From Kushneria indalinina DSM 14324 (GTDB lineage: Bacteria > Pseudomonadota > Gammaproteobacteria > Pseudomonadales > Halomonadaceae): a stretch of DNA of 64,000 bases. Below the pieces are notes generated by a model. The model saw only the letters and a list, made by a program, of their open reading frames with translations, did no database searches and had not been told where the DNA came from. Positions 1-11,531 of the stretch are shown here, in pieces. Each line of letters opens with the position of its first letter. The first letter of the stretch is position 1. Position numbers and translations under genes: made by a program. Where the stretch lies: positions 186,001 to 250,000 of the forward strand of contig NZ_QRDJ01000006.1 in assembly GCF_003385845.1 (NCBI RefSeq), written 5' to 3'.

Positions 1-1172
1 GACAGCGCCGTGAATCCCGCGAGGCGCGCGAGGCCGTTAACGCCCGTCTGGCGCCGTCGCGTGAGGCCATCAATACCCTGGAGCTTGAACGTCAGCGATT
101 GAGCACGGAGCTTCAGGGCATCGAGGGTCAGCGTGCCCGCGCCGGGGATCAGCGCGCGCGTCTTGAGGAAAAGCGCGAGATGCTGCGAGCGCAGCGTGAA
201 GAGGCGCTCGAGCCGCTTGAAACGCTGCGCGAATCGCTTGATGAGTCCCTGCATCAGCGCACGTGTGAGGAGCAGCTGCTCAACGAGTGTCGTGATGAGG
301 CCAGTGCCATCGGCAATACCATGCGAGAGCTCGAGCAGAAGCGTCAGGAGCACGAGCGCGAGCTGGAGACGCTGCGTGAGCAGCTGGAAGCCGAGCGCAT
401 GGATGTTCAGGCGCTGCGCCTCAAGGCCGAAGCCCAGGAGCAGCAGATCACGGAGCTGGGCCACGACAGTGCGGCCCTGGAAGAGGGGCTGGCCGCCGGT
501 GCCGGTGAGCAGGTGTGGCAGGACGAGCTCGAATCGGTCAGCGACAAGATTCGTCGTCTGGGGGCGATCAACCTGGCCGCCATCGAAGAATATGAGCAGC
601 AGCTTGAGCGGCGGGACTATCTTCAGGGTCAGCATGATGAGCTGACCGAGGCGCTGGATACCCTCAGTCAGGCGATCAAAAAGATCGATCAGGAGACGCG
701 CACGCGCTTTCGTCAGGTCTTTGAAGAGGTCAACGAACGTCTGGGTGAGCTCTTTCCCCGCGTGTTTGGCGGCGGGGCCGCCTGGCTGACCATGACCGGC
801 GAGGACCTGCTGGAAACCGGGGTGGCCATCATGGCCACACCGCCGGGCAAGAAAAACAGCACCATTCATCTGCTCTCGGGCGGAGAAAAGACGCTGACGG
901 CGTTGTCTCTGGTATTTGCGATCTTCCAGCTCAATCCGGCACCCTTTTGCATGCTCGATGAGGTGGATGCCCCGCTGGATGATGCCAACGTGGGCCGCTA
1001 TGCAAAACTCGTGCGTGAGATGTCACAAAACGTGCAGTTTATCTACATTACACACAACAAGATTGCCATGGAGGCAGCAGACCGCCTGATGGGCGTCACC
1101 ATGCAGGAGCCGGGCGTGTCGCGTCTGGTATCGGTGGGCGTGGAAGAGGCCGCCGAACTTGCACAGGCGTGA
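1..1172 (+). CDS. smc: Chromosome segregation ATPase SMC, C-terminal part (5' truncated by window edge)
   Basis: Structural-maintenance-of-chromosomes ATPase that organises and segregates DNA. The reading frame is open from base 3, so only the last 389 residues are present. They begin in the charged, Glu/Arg/Gln-rich coiled coil (bases 3 to about 500) and pass into the C-terminal ATPase head. The head shows the ABC signature [14 protein letters not shown] (about bases 868-909), Walker [14 protein letters not shown] with the D-loop (about 945-983), and the switch histidine in YITHNK. zipA follows at 1394, the usual smc-zipA-ligA order in gammaproteobacteria. The identification is secure; only the start is missing. 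Confidence 0.97.
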   Translation, partial: QRRESREAREAVNARLAPSREAINTLELERQRLSTELQGIEGQRARAGDQRARLEEKREMLRAQREEALEPLETLRESLDESLHQRTCEEQLLNECRDEASAIGNTMRELEQKRQEHERELETLREQLEAERMDVQALRLKAEAQEQQITELGHDSAALEEGLAAGAGEQVWQDELESVSDKIRRLGAINLAAIEEYEQQLERRDYLQGQHDELTEALDTLSQAIKKIDQETRTRFRQVFEEVNERLGELFPRVFGGGAAWLTMTGEDLLETGVAIMATPPGKKNSTIHLLSGGEKTLTALSLVFAIFQLNPAPFCMLDEVDAPLDDANVGRYAKLVREMSQNVQFIYITHNKIAMEAADRLMGVTMQEPGVSRLVSVGVEEAAELAQA

Positions 1173-1393
1173 CATCACGGGCGAACGCTTCCGGGATCCT
1201 GAATGCCGGGACCTGGCCGCGGGGAGTTTCGCAGGGATATAATCGAAGGGCGATTGCGCAATATGGCTTGTTAACGTCATATTGCTGTCATCGGACGACA
1301 ACTTTCACACCGTGAAGGACATTCGTCCATTTATTCGAAAGGCGATCGCGCCATGTCCGGGTTTGGCATGGTGCCAACAACAGGCATGATTAC

Positions 1394-2650
1394 ATGGAAT
1401 TGAGAGAGTGGCTCATTATCCTGGGGCTGGTTCTCGTCGCCATTATTCTGGTGGACGGTATACGGCGCCTGCAGCGCCAGCGGCGTGGCCTGCGCATGGA
1501 TCTTTCACGCGATATCGATCGCAGCGCACCGGCACGCGATCAGGAAGATATCGAGCGTGAAGAGCGCATGAACTGGGAGCTGCCCAACGGCGGCGCCCGC
1601 GTGATCTCCCCGGAGGAGCACGAGTTCGATGATCGTTTCGATGAGCCCGTCATGGCGCCACGGGAGCGGGATATCGATCGTGCTCATGACGACGATGACC
1701 TTGATGATGAGCGCGATATGCCGGCCTACCGGGCTCGCGAGCCTCGTCCCGCGTCGCGTGAATTTGATGACCCCTCGGATCATGAGTACGAGGATGACGA
1801 CGTGATGGACGAGCCGCCGCGTCGTCGCGATGAGTTTGCCCGTCGCCTGAAGTCGGTCTTTCCGTTCGGCGAAGGCAAGCGTGAGCCGCGCCAGGAGGCG
1901 CGTCCGACCGAGACACGTCGCGACAAGGCCCCGTCGATGTCCGAGCGCCCGGCCTATCGCGATGATGAGCTGGATGACGAGGATCCCCTCTTTGCCCGCA
2001 GTGAGCGACGCGACCCGCCGCCGGCAGAGTTCGGGTTCGACCGTGACGAGGAGGTCGCGCCGCGTTATGAGCGTGAGCCCGAATCTGAAGAGGTCGCGCC
2101 CTCGCGCGAGCAGTTTGACAGCGACCGCTGGGCGTCACGCCATCCGGTACTCGAGCGCGCGGCGCGCGGCATGATCGAAGGCGAATCGGCGCGCACGGCG
2201 CTCGCCGATGCCGAAGAGATCGTGGTCATCAGCGTCATGTCCCGCGATGAGGACGGCTTCCACGGCCCCGACCTGCTTCAGCTGGTACTGGCCTGCGGAC
2301 TGCGACTGGACGACCGCGGTGTCTTCCACCGCTTTGAAACCGAGTCCAGCGAGAGCCCGCTGCAGTTTTCGATGGTCAACGTCGTCAAGCCCGGCACCTT
2401 TGACCTGGAGGTCATGGAAGAGGACGCCACGCCCGGGGTGACCTTTTTGATGCCGATGCCCAGCGCCGAATCCTCGCGCGAGGCGTTTGAAGCCATGTTT
2501 GAAACGGCCATGGTGCTGGTGCGCAATCTGGGCGGTGAGCTCAAGGACGAAAACCACAGCGTCATGACGGCCCAGACCGTCGAGTTCGCCCGTCAGCGCG
2601 TGCATGAGTTCGAGCGTCGCTGGCGGCTGCACCGTCATCAGGTGCAGTGA
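1394..2650 (+). CDS. zipA: Cell division protein ZipA
   Basis: Essential divisome protein that tethers FtsZ to the inner membrane. The 418-residue product has the typical layout. A short periplasmic N-terminus leads into one membrane segment (about residues 7-25, WLIILGLVLVAIILVDGI). A basic stretch follows, then a very long Asp/Glu/Arg-rich linker (about 35-270), then the globular FtsZ-binding domain (about 275-418), which contains DGFHGPDLLQL. It is longer than the E. coli protein (328 residues) because of the linker, which is strongly acidic as expected in a halophile. It lies between smc and ligA. The ATG start is chosen because the membrane segment begins directly after it. Confidence 0.96.
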   Translation: MELREWLIILGLVLVAIILVDGIRRLQRQRRGLRMDLSRDIDRSAPARDQEDIEREERMNWELPNGGARVISPEEHEFDDRFDEPVMAPRERDIDRAHDDDDLDDERDMPAYRAREPRPASREFDDPSDHEYEDDDVMDEPPRRRDEFARRLKSVFPFGEGKREPRQEARPTETRRDKAPSMSERPAYRDDELDDEDPLFARSERRDPPPAEFGFDRDEEVAPRYEREPESEEVAPSREQFDSDRWASRHPVLERAARGMIEGESARTALADAEEIVVISVMSRDEDGFHGPDLLQLVLACGLRLDDRGVFHRFETESSESPLQFSMVNVVKPGTFDLEVMEEDATPGVTFLMPMPSAESSREAFEAMFETAMVLVRNLGGELKDENHSVMTAQTVEFARQRVHEFERRWRLHRHQVQ

Positions 2651-2678
2651 GGGCGTCACGGCTAGGTGTACGTGTCAT

Positions 2679-2698
2679 GGGGGGCCTTCGGGCCCCCC
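2679..2698 (+). terminator. Hairpin with UUCG tetraloop after zipA
   Basis: An 8-bp all-GC stem (GGGGGGCC/GGCCCCCC) closes on TTCG, 28 bases after the zipA stop. Only a weak T stretch follows (GATCATTTC), so termination strength is uncertain. It may instead be an RNA-stabilising hairpin between zipA and ligA. Confidence 0.55.
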
Positions 2699-2787
2699 GA
2701 TCATTTCAGGGATGTCGCATGTCAGGGCCCTGTCGATGTTGAGGCATGCTGACCCATGTTGCTGTCGCCGGGCGTCACGCCCGATGA

Positions 2788-5147
<2,360 letters not shown>

Positions 5148-5170
5148 CGTCCTCGGGAAACGTCAGGGAT

Positions 5171-5203
5171 AAAAAAACGCCGCCCTATAGGGCGGCGTTT
5201 TTA
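5171..5203. terminator. Bidirectional rho-independent terminator between yheU and the 2HCT transporter
   Basis: An A7 run, a perfect GC-rich stem (CGCCGCCC/GGGCGGCG around TATA) and a T5 run form a symmetric hairpin. It can end transcription of ligA-yheU from the left and of the convergent transporter gene from the right. Confidence 0.93.
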
Positions 5204-5222
5204 TTGCGGCGCAGGTGCCTTG

Positions 5223-6533
5223 TCAGGTAAAGAGCAGCGGCACCAGAATGCTGGAGACCAGCAGGATCAGCGCCCCGCCCAGGCGTGACGAGATCTGGGC
5301 AAAGGGCATCAGCTGCATGCGGTTGGCCGCCGACAGCACCGCCACATCGCCGGTGCCGCCCATGTTGGCCATGCAAAGCCCGGCCGTGATGGCGGATTCG
5401 ATCGGATAGAAGCCCACCAGACGACCTACCAGACCCGCACCAAAGGCGGCGCCGGCGACCACGGCAAGGACGATCAGGACATAGGTGATGGAGATGGCAT
5501 CAATGACCTGGCCCAGGTCGGTATAGGCGATACCAATGCCGAACAGCAGGGCAAAGGTCCAGTTTCTGGCCACAAAGCGGAACCACTGTGCCGCCGAATC
5601 GTTGATGTTTTCCGGCAGCAGGCCGCTAATCTTGACCAGCGCGACCAGAATGATCATCAGCGCGTAGGGGTGCAGCGGAATAAAGGTACCCAGAATCTCG
5701 CCGGCGACATAAAAGCTCAGGGCCGCCACGACGCCGATGCCCAGCTTGCCAAGCTCCGGCGTGGTCTCGCTTTCATTGATTTCCACACCCGGCATCATCT
5801 GGCCGTTGCCGGTCAGTGACGGGACGCGCTTGCCCAGCCCGTTGAGCAGCCCGGCAATGATGATGGCAAAGACGTTGCCCAGCGCCAGGGCCGGCACCAG
5901 AATCGAGATGTAGTAGCTGGCCGGCTGGCCCAGCAGCTGTTCATAGATCTGACTCAGCGGCACGGCGCCGGCACCCATGCCGCCGCCCATGATGGGCAGG
6001 GTGATCACGACCACGGCGTCCTGCGGCGAAAAGCCCAGCAGCAGGCCCACGCCCATGGCAAAGAGCGCTGCAAAGAGCACCGAACACAACAGCGGCAGGG
6101 CGAAGCGCGTGCCGACCTTGACCAGTACTTTTGAGTCCATGCCCAGGATGCTGCCGGTGATCAGGGCTGCGATGTAGAAGTTGAGAAAGCCGCCGCCTTT
6201 CATGAAATCGGCAATATTGTCGCTAACGGTCTGGGGTAGCCAGCCCAGATAGACCAGCGTTGCCGCACCGAAGATGGCCAGAATGGCGCCACCGCCCAGA
6301 TAGCTCTTGACGATCGGCAGACGGTCGCCGATGAACCCCAACAGCTCCCCTAGGACCATCATGGCTGCCAGAGCGCCGATCATGCCGGTCGGGAGCGCGT
6401 CCAGCATCATGGCGACGATCAGTATGGCCAGAACAACGGCGAACAGGGGCAGCGATAGGCCGAAAATACGCCAGGAGGCAACGGGCGTCGTAGAGGGGGT
6501 GTTGTCTGCCCTCGCAGTGTCAGGCTGTGACAT
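5223..6533 (-). CDS. 2-hydroxycarboxylate transporter family (malate/citrate:Na+ symporter type)
   Basis: Secondary transporter of the 2HCT family (CitS, CimH, MaeN, MaeP), which takes up citrate or malate with sodium or protons at the inner membrane. The 436-residue protein is almost entirely hydrophobic, with about 11 membrane segments. It has the two GGXG reentrant-loop motifs of the family (IMGGGMGAGAVPLSQ in the middle, ANMGGTGDVAVL near the C-terminus). It lies divergent from a CitA/DctS-type kinase and its regulator, an arrangement like maeN with malKR in Bacillus. This suggests that the kinase senses the same dicarboxylate. Malate is the best guess; the substrate cannot be read from the sequence. 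Confidence 0.92.
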   Translation of the reverse strand: MSQPDTARADNTPSTTPVASWRIFGLSLPLFAVVLAILIVAMMLDALPTGMIGALAAMMVLGELLGFIGDRLPIVKSYLGGGAILAIFGAATLVYLGWLPQTVSDNIADFMKGGGFLNFYIAALITGSILGMDSKVLVKVGTRFALPLLCSVLFAALFAMGVGLLLGFSPQDAVVVITLPIMGGGMGAGAVPLSQIYEQLLGQPASYYISILVPALALGNVFAIIIAGLLNGLGKRVPSLTGNGQMMPGVEINESETTPELGKLGIGVVAALSFYVAGEILGTFIPLHPYALMIILVALVKISGLLPENINDSAAQWFRFVARNWTFALLFGIGIAYTDLGQVIDAISITYVLIVLAVVAGAAFGAGLVGRLVGFYPIESAITAGLCMANMGGTGDVAVLSAANRMQLMPFAQISSRLGGALILLVSSILVPLLFT

Positions 6534-6867
6534 GGCAATGACCTGTTGTGTGTAAATCAGGAAACGGATGGGATAACGGATGTGCTGTGTCAGGGCAGCA
6601 TCGCGATGATATAGACAAGCCTCTGACAGACTGACGCGAGGATTACGGACGCGCCGCCTGTGACCAAGTTTTATGAATTAAAGAAAACTTTTTGAAACTA
6701 ATGAAAATGCGGTGCAGTGTCGGCTCATAACGCGACGCGCCATGAAATAACACCAAGGTTTAATCGCCTTTGGTCGTAATTCCGGACAGGCAGTACAACG
6801 AGACACGTGCGCGTTCTGGCACAATCGTTCTGGCACAATAGAGCAGAGATGATCAACGCTGACCCAG
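6534..6867. promoter_or_regulatory. Divergent control region between the 2HCT transporter and the dicarboxylate-type kinase
   Basis: This 334-bp gap has no credible gene. It holds an AT-rich stretch (about 6660-6720), unlike the surrounding DNA, on the transporter side. On the kinase side is a perfect 14-bp tandem duplication (CGTTCTGGCACAAT, at 6812-6825 and 6826-6839). CitB/DctR-type regulators commonly act at AT-rich sites upstream of the transporter they control, so the AT-rich part is the likelier operator. The role of the duplication is unknown. Confidence 0.5.
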
Positions 6868-8550
6868 ATGCGACCCATAGGACATGCCCCGAACGTGAAT
6901 GAACATCCCTGGCCGCGTAAATCGCCGGTTCGCCTCAATACACTGGCAGCCCTGCTGGCCTTCATCACCATCATGGCGTCACTGATCGTGGCCTATGGCG
7001 TGTTCAGTGATCAACTCTGGCGCAGTATCACGCGTGTTCAGCAGGAGCGTGTGGTCAATGTGGCCACCACCCTGTCCCGCAGCAGCGAGGTGATCGAGGC
7101 GTTGCGCAGCGACGAGCCTCCATCGCCGGATTCCGACATCGAGCAGCGCATGGAAGCACTGCGCGAACTGCTCAACGTCAATTTTATTGTCATCGTGGAC
7201 CCGCAGAGCATTCGACTGACCCATCCCAATCGAGAATGGATCGGCCATCATTTTCGCGGTGGCGATGAAGGCCCGGCGCTGACCGGTGAGCACTATACCT
7301 CGGTGGCGGTGGGGACGCTGGGCACCAGCATTCGTGGGTTCGCGCCCGTACGCGATGACCATGGGGATATCCTTGGTGCCGTGTCGGTAGGCGTGACGCT
7401 CTCGCATCTGGCACCGCTGCGCGAGGCGTCGCACAAGCGATTGCTGTTTCTCTTTCTGGCGATTCTCGCGATCGGCGGGCTGGGTTCGGCGTGGCTGGCA
7501 CGCACCATTCGCCGGCGCCTGATGGGCATGGAACCGGATGATATCGCCCGCCTGGTGGCCGAGCGGCGGGTCACGCTGGACGCCATCCATGAAGGGGTCA
7601 TCGCCGTGGACGCCGAGGCCCGCGTGACGCTGATCAACCCCGCGGCGCGCGCGCTGCTGGGGGATGTCGAGACCAATGGGATTCAACAGGGGGAAACGCT
7701 CGAAGTGCTGTTGCCCGGCAGCGGCCAGCAACCGCTCAGCGACCGGGCGATGATCAACCGCCGCATGCATTTGGGCGGGCGCGCCTTTCTGGGCAACTAT
7801 CAGCCGATGCTGGCTGACGGGCAGCTGGTGGGTGCGGTCATGACCTTTCGCGACAGCCACGAGATGCAGGCGCTGGCAGAAGAACTGACCGGCGTGCGGC
7901 GGTACGCCGAAGCCCTGCGCGCCACCACGCATGAGTTCAAGAACAAGCTGCATGTCATTCTGGGGTTGGCCCAGCTCGAGGATCTGCCGGCGCTGCGACA
8001 GTATCTGCGCGAGCTGGTGGACTACCGCCACGCCGTGTCGGAATCGATTGTCGAGCGCGTGCGCGAGCCGGTGCTGGCAGGGTTTCTGATCGGCAAGCAG
8101 AGCGAGGCTCGTGAGAAGGGCATCACGTTAAGCGTTGAGGCCGAAACCCCCATCCCCCAGGCCAGTGACGGCGCCACGGTGCATGCGCTGGTCAGCATCA
8201 TCGGCAATCTGCTGGAGAATGCCTTTGAGGCGCTCGATGCGCACGATGATCCCAGAGTCGCCATTCACATGGCACTGGAGTCACGCACGCTGTCGCTGCA
8301 GATTCAGGACAACGGCGCCGGTATTGCGCCCGAGCGCCAGGCACAAATATTTGAGCACGGGGTCTCCAGTAAGGGCGAGCGCCGCGGTCTGGGCCTTTTT
8401 CTGGTTCAGGAACAGATCGACGCCGTTGAAGGGAGTCTGTCGCTTTATTCCTCGCCCGGGCACGGCACGCTGATCGAGGTCAGCTACCCCTACCATCCTG
8501 CCAATGGTGCCTCGCACGCTGACGCGGCGAGCGGGCGAACACGTCAATGA
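6868..8550 (+). CDS. Sensor histidine kinase of the CitA/DcuS/DctS type
   Basis: Membrane sensor kinase for extracellular C4-dicarboxylates or citrate. The 560-residue layout is: TM1 (about 23-45); a periplasmic sCache/PAS domain (about 46-190) with the family-typical FVIVDPQSIRLTHPNREWIGH-like region and a GFAPVRDDHGDILGAVSVG loop; TM2 (about 192-213); a cytoplasmic PAS (about 225-335); an H-box TTHEFKNKLHVILG with H355; and a GHKL ATPase with NLLENAFEALDA, DNGAGI and GLGLFLVQEQ. The response regulator follows at once. The start could be slightly downstream (the second in-frame ATG is at 6898). The ligand is inferred from the divergent transporter. Confidence 0.93.
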   Translation: MRPIGHAPNVNEHPWPRKSPVRLNTLAALLAFITIMASLIVAYGVFSDQLWRSITRVQQERVVNVATTLSRSSEVIEALRSDEPPSPDSDIEQRMEALRELLNVNFIVIVDPQSIRLTHPNREWIGHHFRGGDEGPALTGEHYTSVAVGTLGTSIRGFAPVRDDHGDILGAVSVGVTLSHLAPLREASHKRLLFLFLAILAIGGLGSAWLARTIRRRLMGMEPDDIARLVAERRVTLDAIHEGVIAVDAEARVTLINPAARALLGDVETNGIQQGETLEVLLPGSGQQPLSDRAMINRRMHLGGRAFLGNYQPMLADGQLVGAVMTFRDSHEMQALAEELTGVRRYAEALRATTHEFKNKLHVILGLAQLEDLPALRQYLRELVDYRHAVSESIVERVREPVLAGFLIGKQSEAREKGITLSVEAETPIPQASDGATVHALVSIIGNLLENAFEALDAHDDPRVAIHMALESRTLSLQIQDNGAGIAPERQAQIFEHGVSSKGERRGLGLFLVQEQIDAVEGSLSLYSSPGHGTLIEVSYPYHPANGASHADAASGRTRQ

Positions 8551-8602
8551 TCGAACACACCGGCCCGTCGGGCAGGTTCATCAGGTTCAAGAGCAGCCAC
8601 GC

Positions 8603-9310
8603 ATGAGAGTACTGATCGTAGAAGATGACCCGATGGTCATGAAACTCAATGTCGACTACCTCACAAGGGTCGGCGAGATGCAGCTGGCGGGGCGCTGCAG
8701 TGATGTGACCACCGCGCTGGTGGTGCTGGAGCGCGAGAGCGTTGATGTGGTGCTGCTGGATGTCTATCTGGGCAAGCGCAGCGGTCTGGAGATCGCCGGC
8801 TGGCTGCGCGAGCGCGATATCGACACCGACATCATCCTGATCACGGCCGCCTCGGAAACCGAGACCGTTCGCGAGGCCCGTCGGCTGGGCGTCAACGACT
8901 TTCTGGTCAAGCCGTTCGAGTTCAAGCGGTTTCGCGAGGCACTCGAGACCTGCCGGCAGCGACGCGAGGCGCTGGATGTCCTGAGTGATCAGGTCGATCA
9001 GCAGACGCTGGATACGCTGTTTCGTGCCGACAGCAATGCCCCACGGCGCCTTAACGGCCTGCCCAAGGGATTGACCGCCCATAGTCTGGCGCAGGTCTGT
9101 GAGGCCATTCTGGCGCTGTCTCAGGACGAGTTTTCCACCGAAGGGCTGGCCGAGGTGGCCGGCATGTCGCGGGTGTCGATCCGCAAGTACCTCAAGTATC
9201 TGGCCAACCTGGGGCTGCTCACCGAGTCCTTTGCCTATGGCCAGGTCGGCCGCCCTTCGTTTTCCTACCGCTGTCTGGACCGGGAGGCGCTTGAGCGCAT
9301 CGTCAGCTAG
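8603..9310 (+). CDS. CitB/DcuR-family response regulator
   Basis: Response regulator partner of the upstream kinase. The receiver domain (1-120) has the acidic pocket EDD near residues 7-9, phosphoacceptor D53 (VVLLDVYLG) and the conserved lysine in FLVKPFEF. A linker and a C-terminal winged-helix region follow (about 175-235, DEFSTEGLAEVAGMSRVSIR), typical of the DcuR/CitB/MalR group. The start at 8603 is chosen because MRVLIVEDDP is the canonical N-terminus. An upstream in-frame start at 8504 would add 33 residues without homology and overlap the kinase. The TAG stop overlaps the convergent mnmC stop within the tetranucleotide CTAG. Confidence 0.93.
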   Translation: MRVLIVEDDPMVMKLNVDYLTRVGEMQLAGRCSDVTTALVVLERESVDVVLLDVYLGKRSGLEIAGWLRERDIDTDIILITAASETETVREARRLGVNDFLVKPFEFKRFREALETCRQRREALDVLSDQVDQQTLDTLFRADSNAPRRLNGLPKGLTAHSLAQVCEAILALSQDEFSTEGLAEVAGMSRVSIRKYLKYLANLGLLTESFAYGQVGRPSFSYRCLDREALERIVS

Positions 9311-11337
9311 TCAGCCGGCATCTCGCGACGAATGATGGCGCGAATCAGACGCCGCCCCGGATTGAGGTGATCCACCAGTGAATCGGGCAGCGGCAGGGGC
9401 TCCTCGCAGATGCGCGAGGCCAGCAGTTCGGCGACCAGCGGGGCGCTGACCAGTCCGCGCGAACCATGGGCAAGCGTCACCCACAGCCCCGACTGATAGC
9501 GACCCGGCACGTCCGGCACCCGCGTGGCATCAAAACCCAGGTTTGCGTACACCTCTTGCCACTGCGCCACCTGCGGCAGGCCCCCGGCGTAGGGAGACTT
9601 GTCGGGACTGGCGCAGCGAAGCCCGCTGCGCGAGGGCAGGGTCGGCGCGTCCTGCAGTGCCCGGGCCAGCTCGGGCAGAGTGCGCTCAAGTTCGCTCAGG
9701 TTGAAGGCGTCATCCTCGTCGCGCAGCGTCAGATCGCGATCGTTGGGCGAAAACGAGGCGCCCAGACTCTGCACACCCGCCCACGCCGGCGGGGCGTAGC
9801 CGCCGGCACAGACCACGCAGCGCGGCGACAGTGACTGTGCTGTCTCATCCAGCGAATAATGGCTGACCTGACCGCGCACGGCCTGCAGCGGCAGAAAGCC
9901 GGATGCCGACAGCCGGCTGGCCCCATCGGCGCAGGCCAGCACCACGTGATCGGCGCTCAGACGCTTACCATCACTGAGCGCCAGCACATGGCGCGCCCCG
10001 TCCTGATGGATCGCCTCAAGGGTCGCCTGGTGCTGCGTAATGCCGGGCGTTGCGGCCAGCTGCGCACAGAGCCGCTCCGGGCGCACCCAGCCGGCACCGG
10101 CATAATACAGGCCGTGGCGTACGCCCTCGGCCAGCGTCTGCCCGGCAAGCGTTTGCGCCTCTTCCCGGCTGACCCCTCGCACCATGCTCTCGGGCAACTG
10201 CCAGTGCTCGAGACAGCGCCGCTGGCGCTGGGCTTCCCGGTCGCTGGTGGCCAGCTGCAGCACACCGCTCGGGTGCCACAGCACGTGCTGCGGGTCGATC
10301 CGGTTCAGAAAGCGCTGCGTGTATTGCAGCGCGGCGAGATAGAAGCGGCTCTGGTTGTCGACCTCGGCCGCCGGGCGGATATAGAGCGCGCCCTGACGAT
10401 TGCCCGAGGCGCCGCTGCCGGGCGGATTCGGGTCGATCAGCGTGACCCGCCGGCCGCGCCGCGCCAGCGCGTGGGCAACGCTGGCCCCGGCAATGCCGGC
10501 ACCGATCACGGCGATGTGATCATCATGCCCGGCCGGGCGCGGTGCGGCATCAATATGCCAGGGCGTCAGGCGCCGCCGGGTCTGCTGACGTGGATGCATC
10601 GGCGGCGGTGTGGGCATGTGACCGCTGAGCATCTCGCGCTTGCGACCAAAGCCTGGCACCTTGCGGATCTCGAAGCCGGCCTGGCGCAGCCCGCGCTTGA
10701 CGATCCCGGCACAGGTGAAGGTCGCAAACGTTGTCCCTTCACGACTGGCGCCGGCCAGCGCCGCAAAGAGTCTTTCCGACCACATGGCCGGGTTTTTGGA
10801 CGGCGCAAAACCATCCAGAAACCAGGCGTCTACCCGGCCTTCCAGCTGTTCAAGGCTTTCAGCGGCGTCGCCAAAGTGAAGATCCAGCGTGATGCGCTCG
10901 TGCAGTACCACGCGATGAATGCCGTGCAGGGCCGGTGGCCACTGATCGATCAGCGTGCGGACCAGCGCGGCGACATCCTCGTGATGACTCAGGGCGCGCG
11001 CCAGGTCCTCGCGTGTGAACGGATGCTGCTCGGTGGAGACGATATGCAGCCGCGCCTCGGCGGGTGCCCGGGTCAGAAAGTCGTGGGCGGCACACAGCAC
11101 GTTGAGCCCGCTGCCAAAGCCGGTCTCGCCGATCACAAAGGGACGGGCCTGATGCCAGTCGTGCCAGCGCTCGAGCAGATGGTTGCCGGCTAAAAAGACA
11201 TGCTCGGTTTCGCGTCGGCCGTCTTCACGCGAGAAGTAGACATCACCGTAGTCGACGGCTTCAGGGGCGTTATCGTCGCGCCAATGAAGCCGGGCCGGCT
11301 GCAGGGCGAAGGGCGGCTGGTAGTGATTAGAGGACAA
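9307..11337 (-). CDS. mnmC: Bifunctional tRNA mnm5s2U34 biosynthesis protein MnmC
   Basis: Catalyses the last two steps of mnm5s2U synthesis at the wobble base of several tRNAs. The N-terminal methyltransferase MnmD (about 1-240) shows the SAM-binding GETGFGSGLNVL and the DAWFLDGFAPSKNPAMW motif. The C-terminal FAD-dependent oxidoreductase (about 270-676) starts with the dinucleotide-binding IAVIGAGIAGASVAHAL. At 676 residues it matches the fused gammaproteobacterial enzyme. It converges on the dicarboxylate response regulator with a four-base stop overlap. Upstream, 194 bp carry a DnaA-box cluster. Confidence 0.97.
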   Translation of the reverse strand: MSSNHYQPPFALQPARLHWRDDNAPEAVDYGDVYFSREDGRRETEHVFLAGNHLLERWHDWHQARPFVIGETGFGSGLNVLCAAHDFLTRAPAEARLHIVSTEQHPFTREDLARALSHHEDVAALVRTLIDQWPPALHGIHRVVLHERITLDLHFGDAAESLEQLEGRVDAWFLDGFAPSKNPAMWSERLFAALAGASREGTTFATFTCAGIVKRGLRQAGFEIRKVPGFGRKREMLSGHMPTPPPMHPRQQTRRRLTPWHIDAAPRPAGHDDHIAVIGAGIAGASVAHALARRGRRVTLIDPNPPGSGASGNRQGALYIRPAAEVDNQSRFYLAALQYTQRFLNRIDPQHVLWHPSGVLQLATSDREAQRQRRCLEHWQLPESMVRGVSREEAQTLAGQTLAEGVRHGLYYAGAGWVRPERLCAQLAATPGITQHQATLEAIHQDGARHVLALSDGKRLSADHVVLACADGASRLSASGFLPLQAVRGQVSHYSLDETAQSLSPRCVVCAGGYAPPAWAGVQSLGASFSPNDRDLTLRDEDDAFNLSELERTLPELARALQDAPTLPSRSGLRCASPDKSPYAGGLPQVAQWQEVYANLGFDATRVPDVPGRYQSGLWVTLAHGSRGLVSAPLVAELLASRICEEPLPLPDSLVDHLNPGRRLIRAIIRREMPAD

Positions 11338-11453
11338 GGGACAATACCGGAGCGGCGTCTTGGGTGATCAAATTTTGAACGATTTCTGGCAGGCCTGTCA
11401 CCATCACGCTTTGCGCAATGTGTTCGCGGGGATCGCACAATGTTGTCACAGGC

Positions 11454-11494
11454 TTATCCACGCAGAGTGTGCATAACAGAAATCCTGTGGATAA
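11454..11494. promoter_or_regulatory. Cluster of three DnaA-box-like sites
   Basis: Between mnmC and yciI lie TTATCCACG (11454-11462, forward, one mismatch to TTATNCACA), TGTGCATAA (11468-11476, a perfect box in reverse) and TGTGGATAA (11486-11494, a perfect consensus box in reverse). Three sites in 41 bp is far above chance. It could be a DnaA-titrating or DnaA-reactivating element or a DnaA-regulated promoter of mnmC. There is no adjacent AT-rich unwinding region and no dnaA/gidA context, so it is not a replication origin. Confidence 0.55.
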
Positions 11495-11531
11495 ACGCGT
11501 GCGAGCCCCGCGAAACCGGGGCCTTTCCGGT

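Noticed and set aside
6817-6845. Sigma-54 promoter before the CitA/DctS-type kinase
   Set aside because: TGGCAC elements are present, but the downstream GC is nine bases from GG instead of the required ten.
9859-11193. A 444-codon plus-strand open frame inside mnmC, and a similar 424-codon frame (14405-15679) across the potassium channel gene
   Set aside because: Both are mirror frames of well-supported minus-strand genes with no ribosome sites or recognisable domains.
11454-11494. Chromosomal replication origin
   Set aside because: Only three boxes, no AT-rich unwinding element, and no dnaA, dnaN, mnmG or parAB genes nearby.
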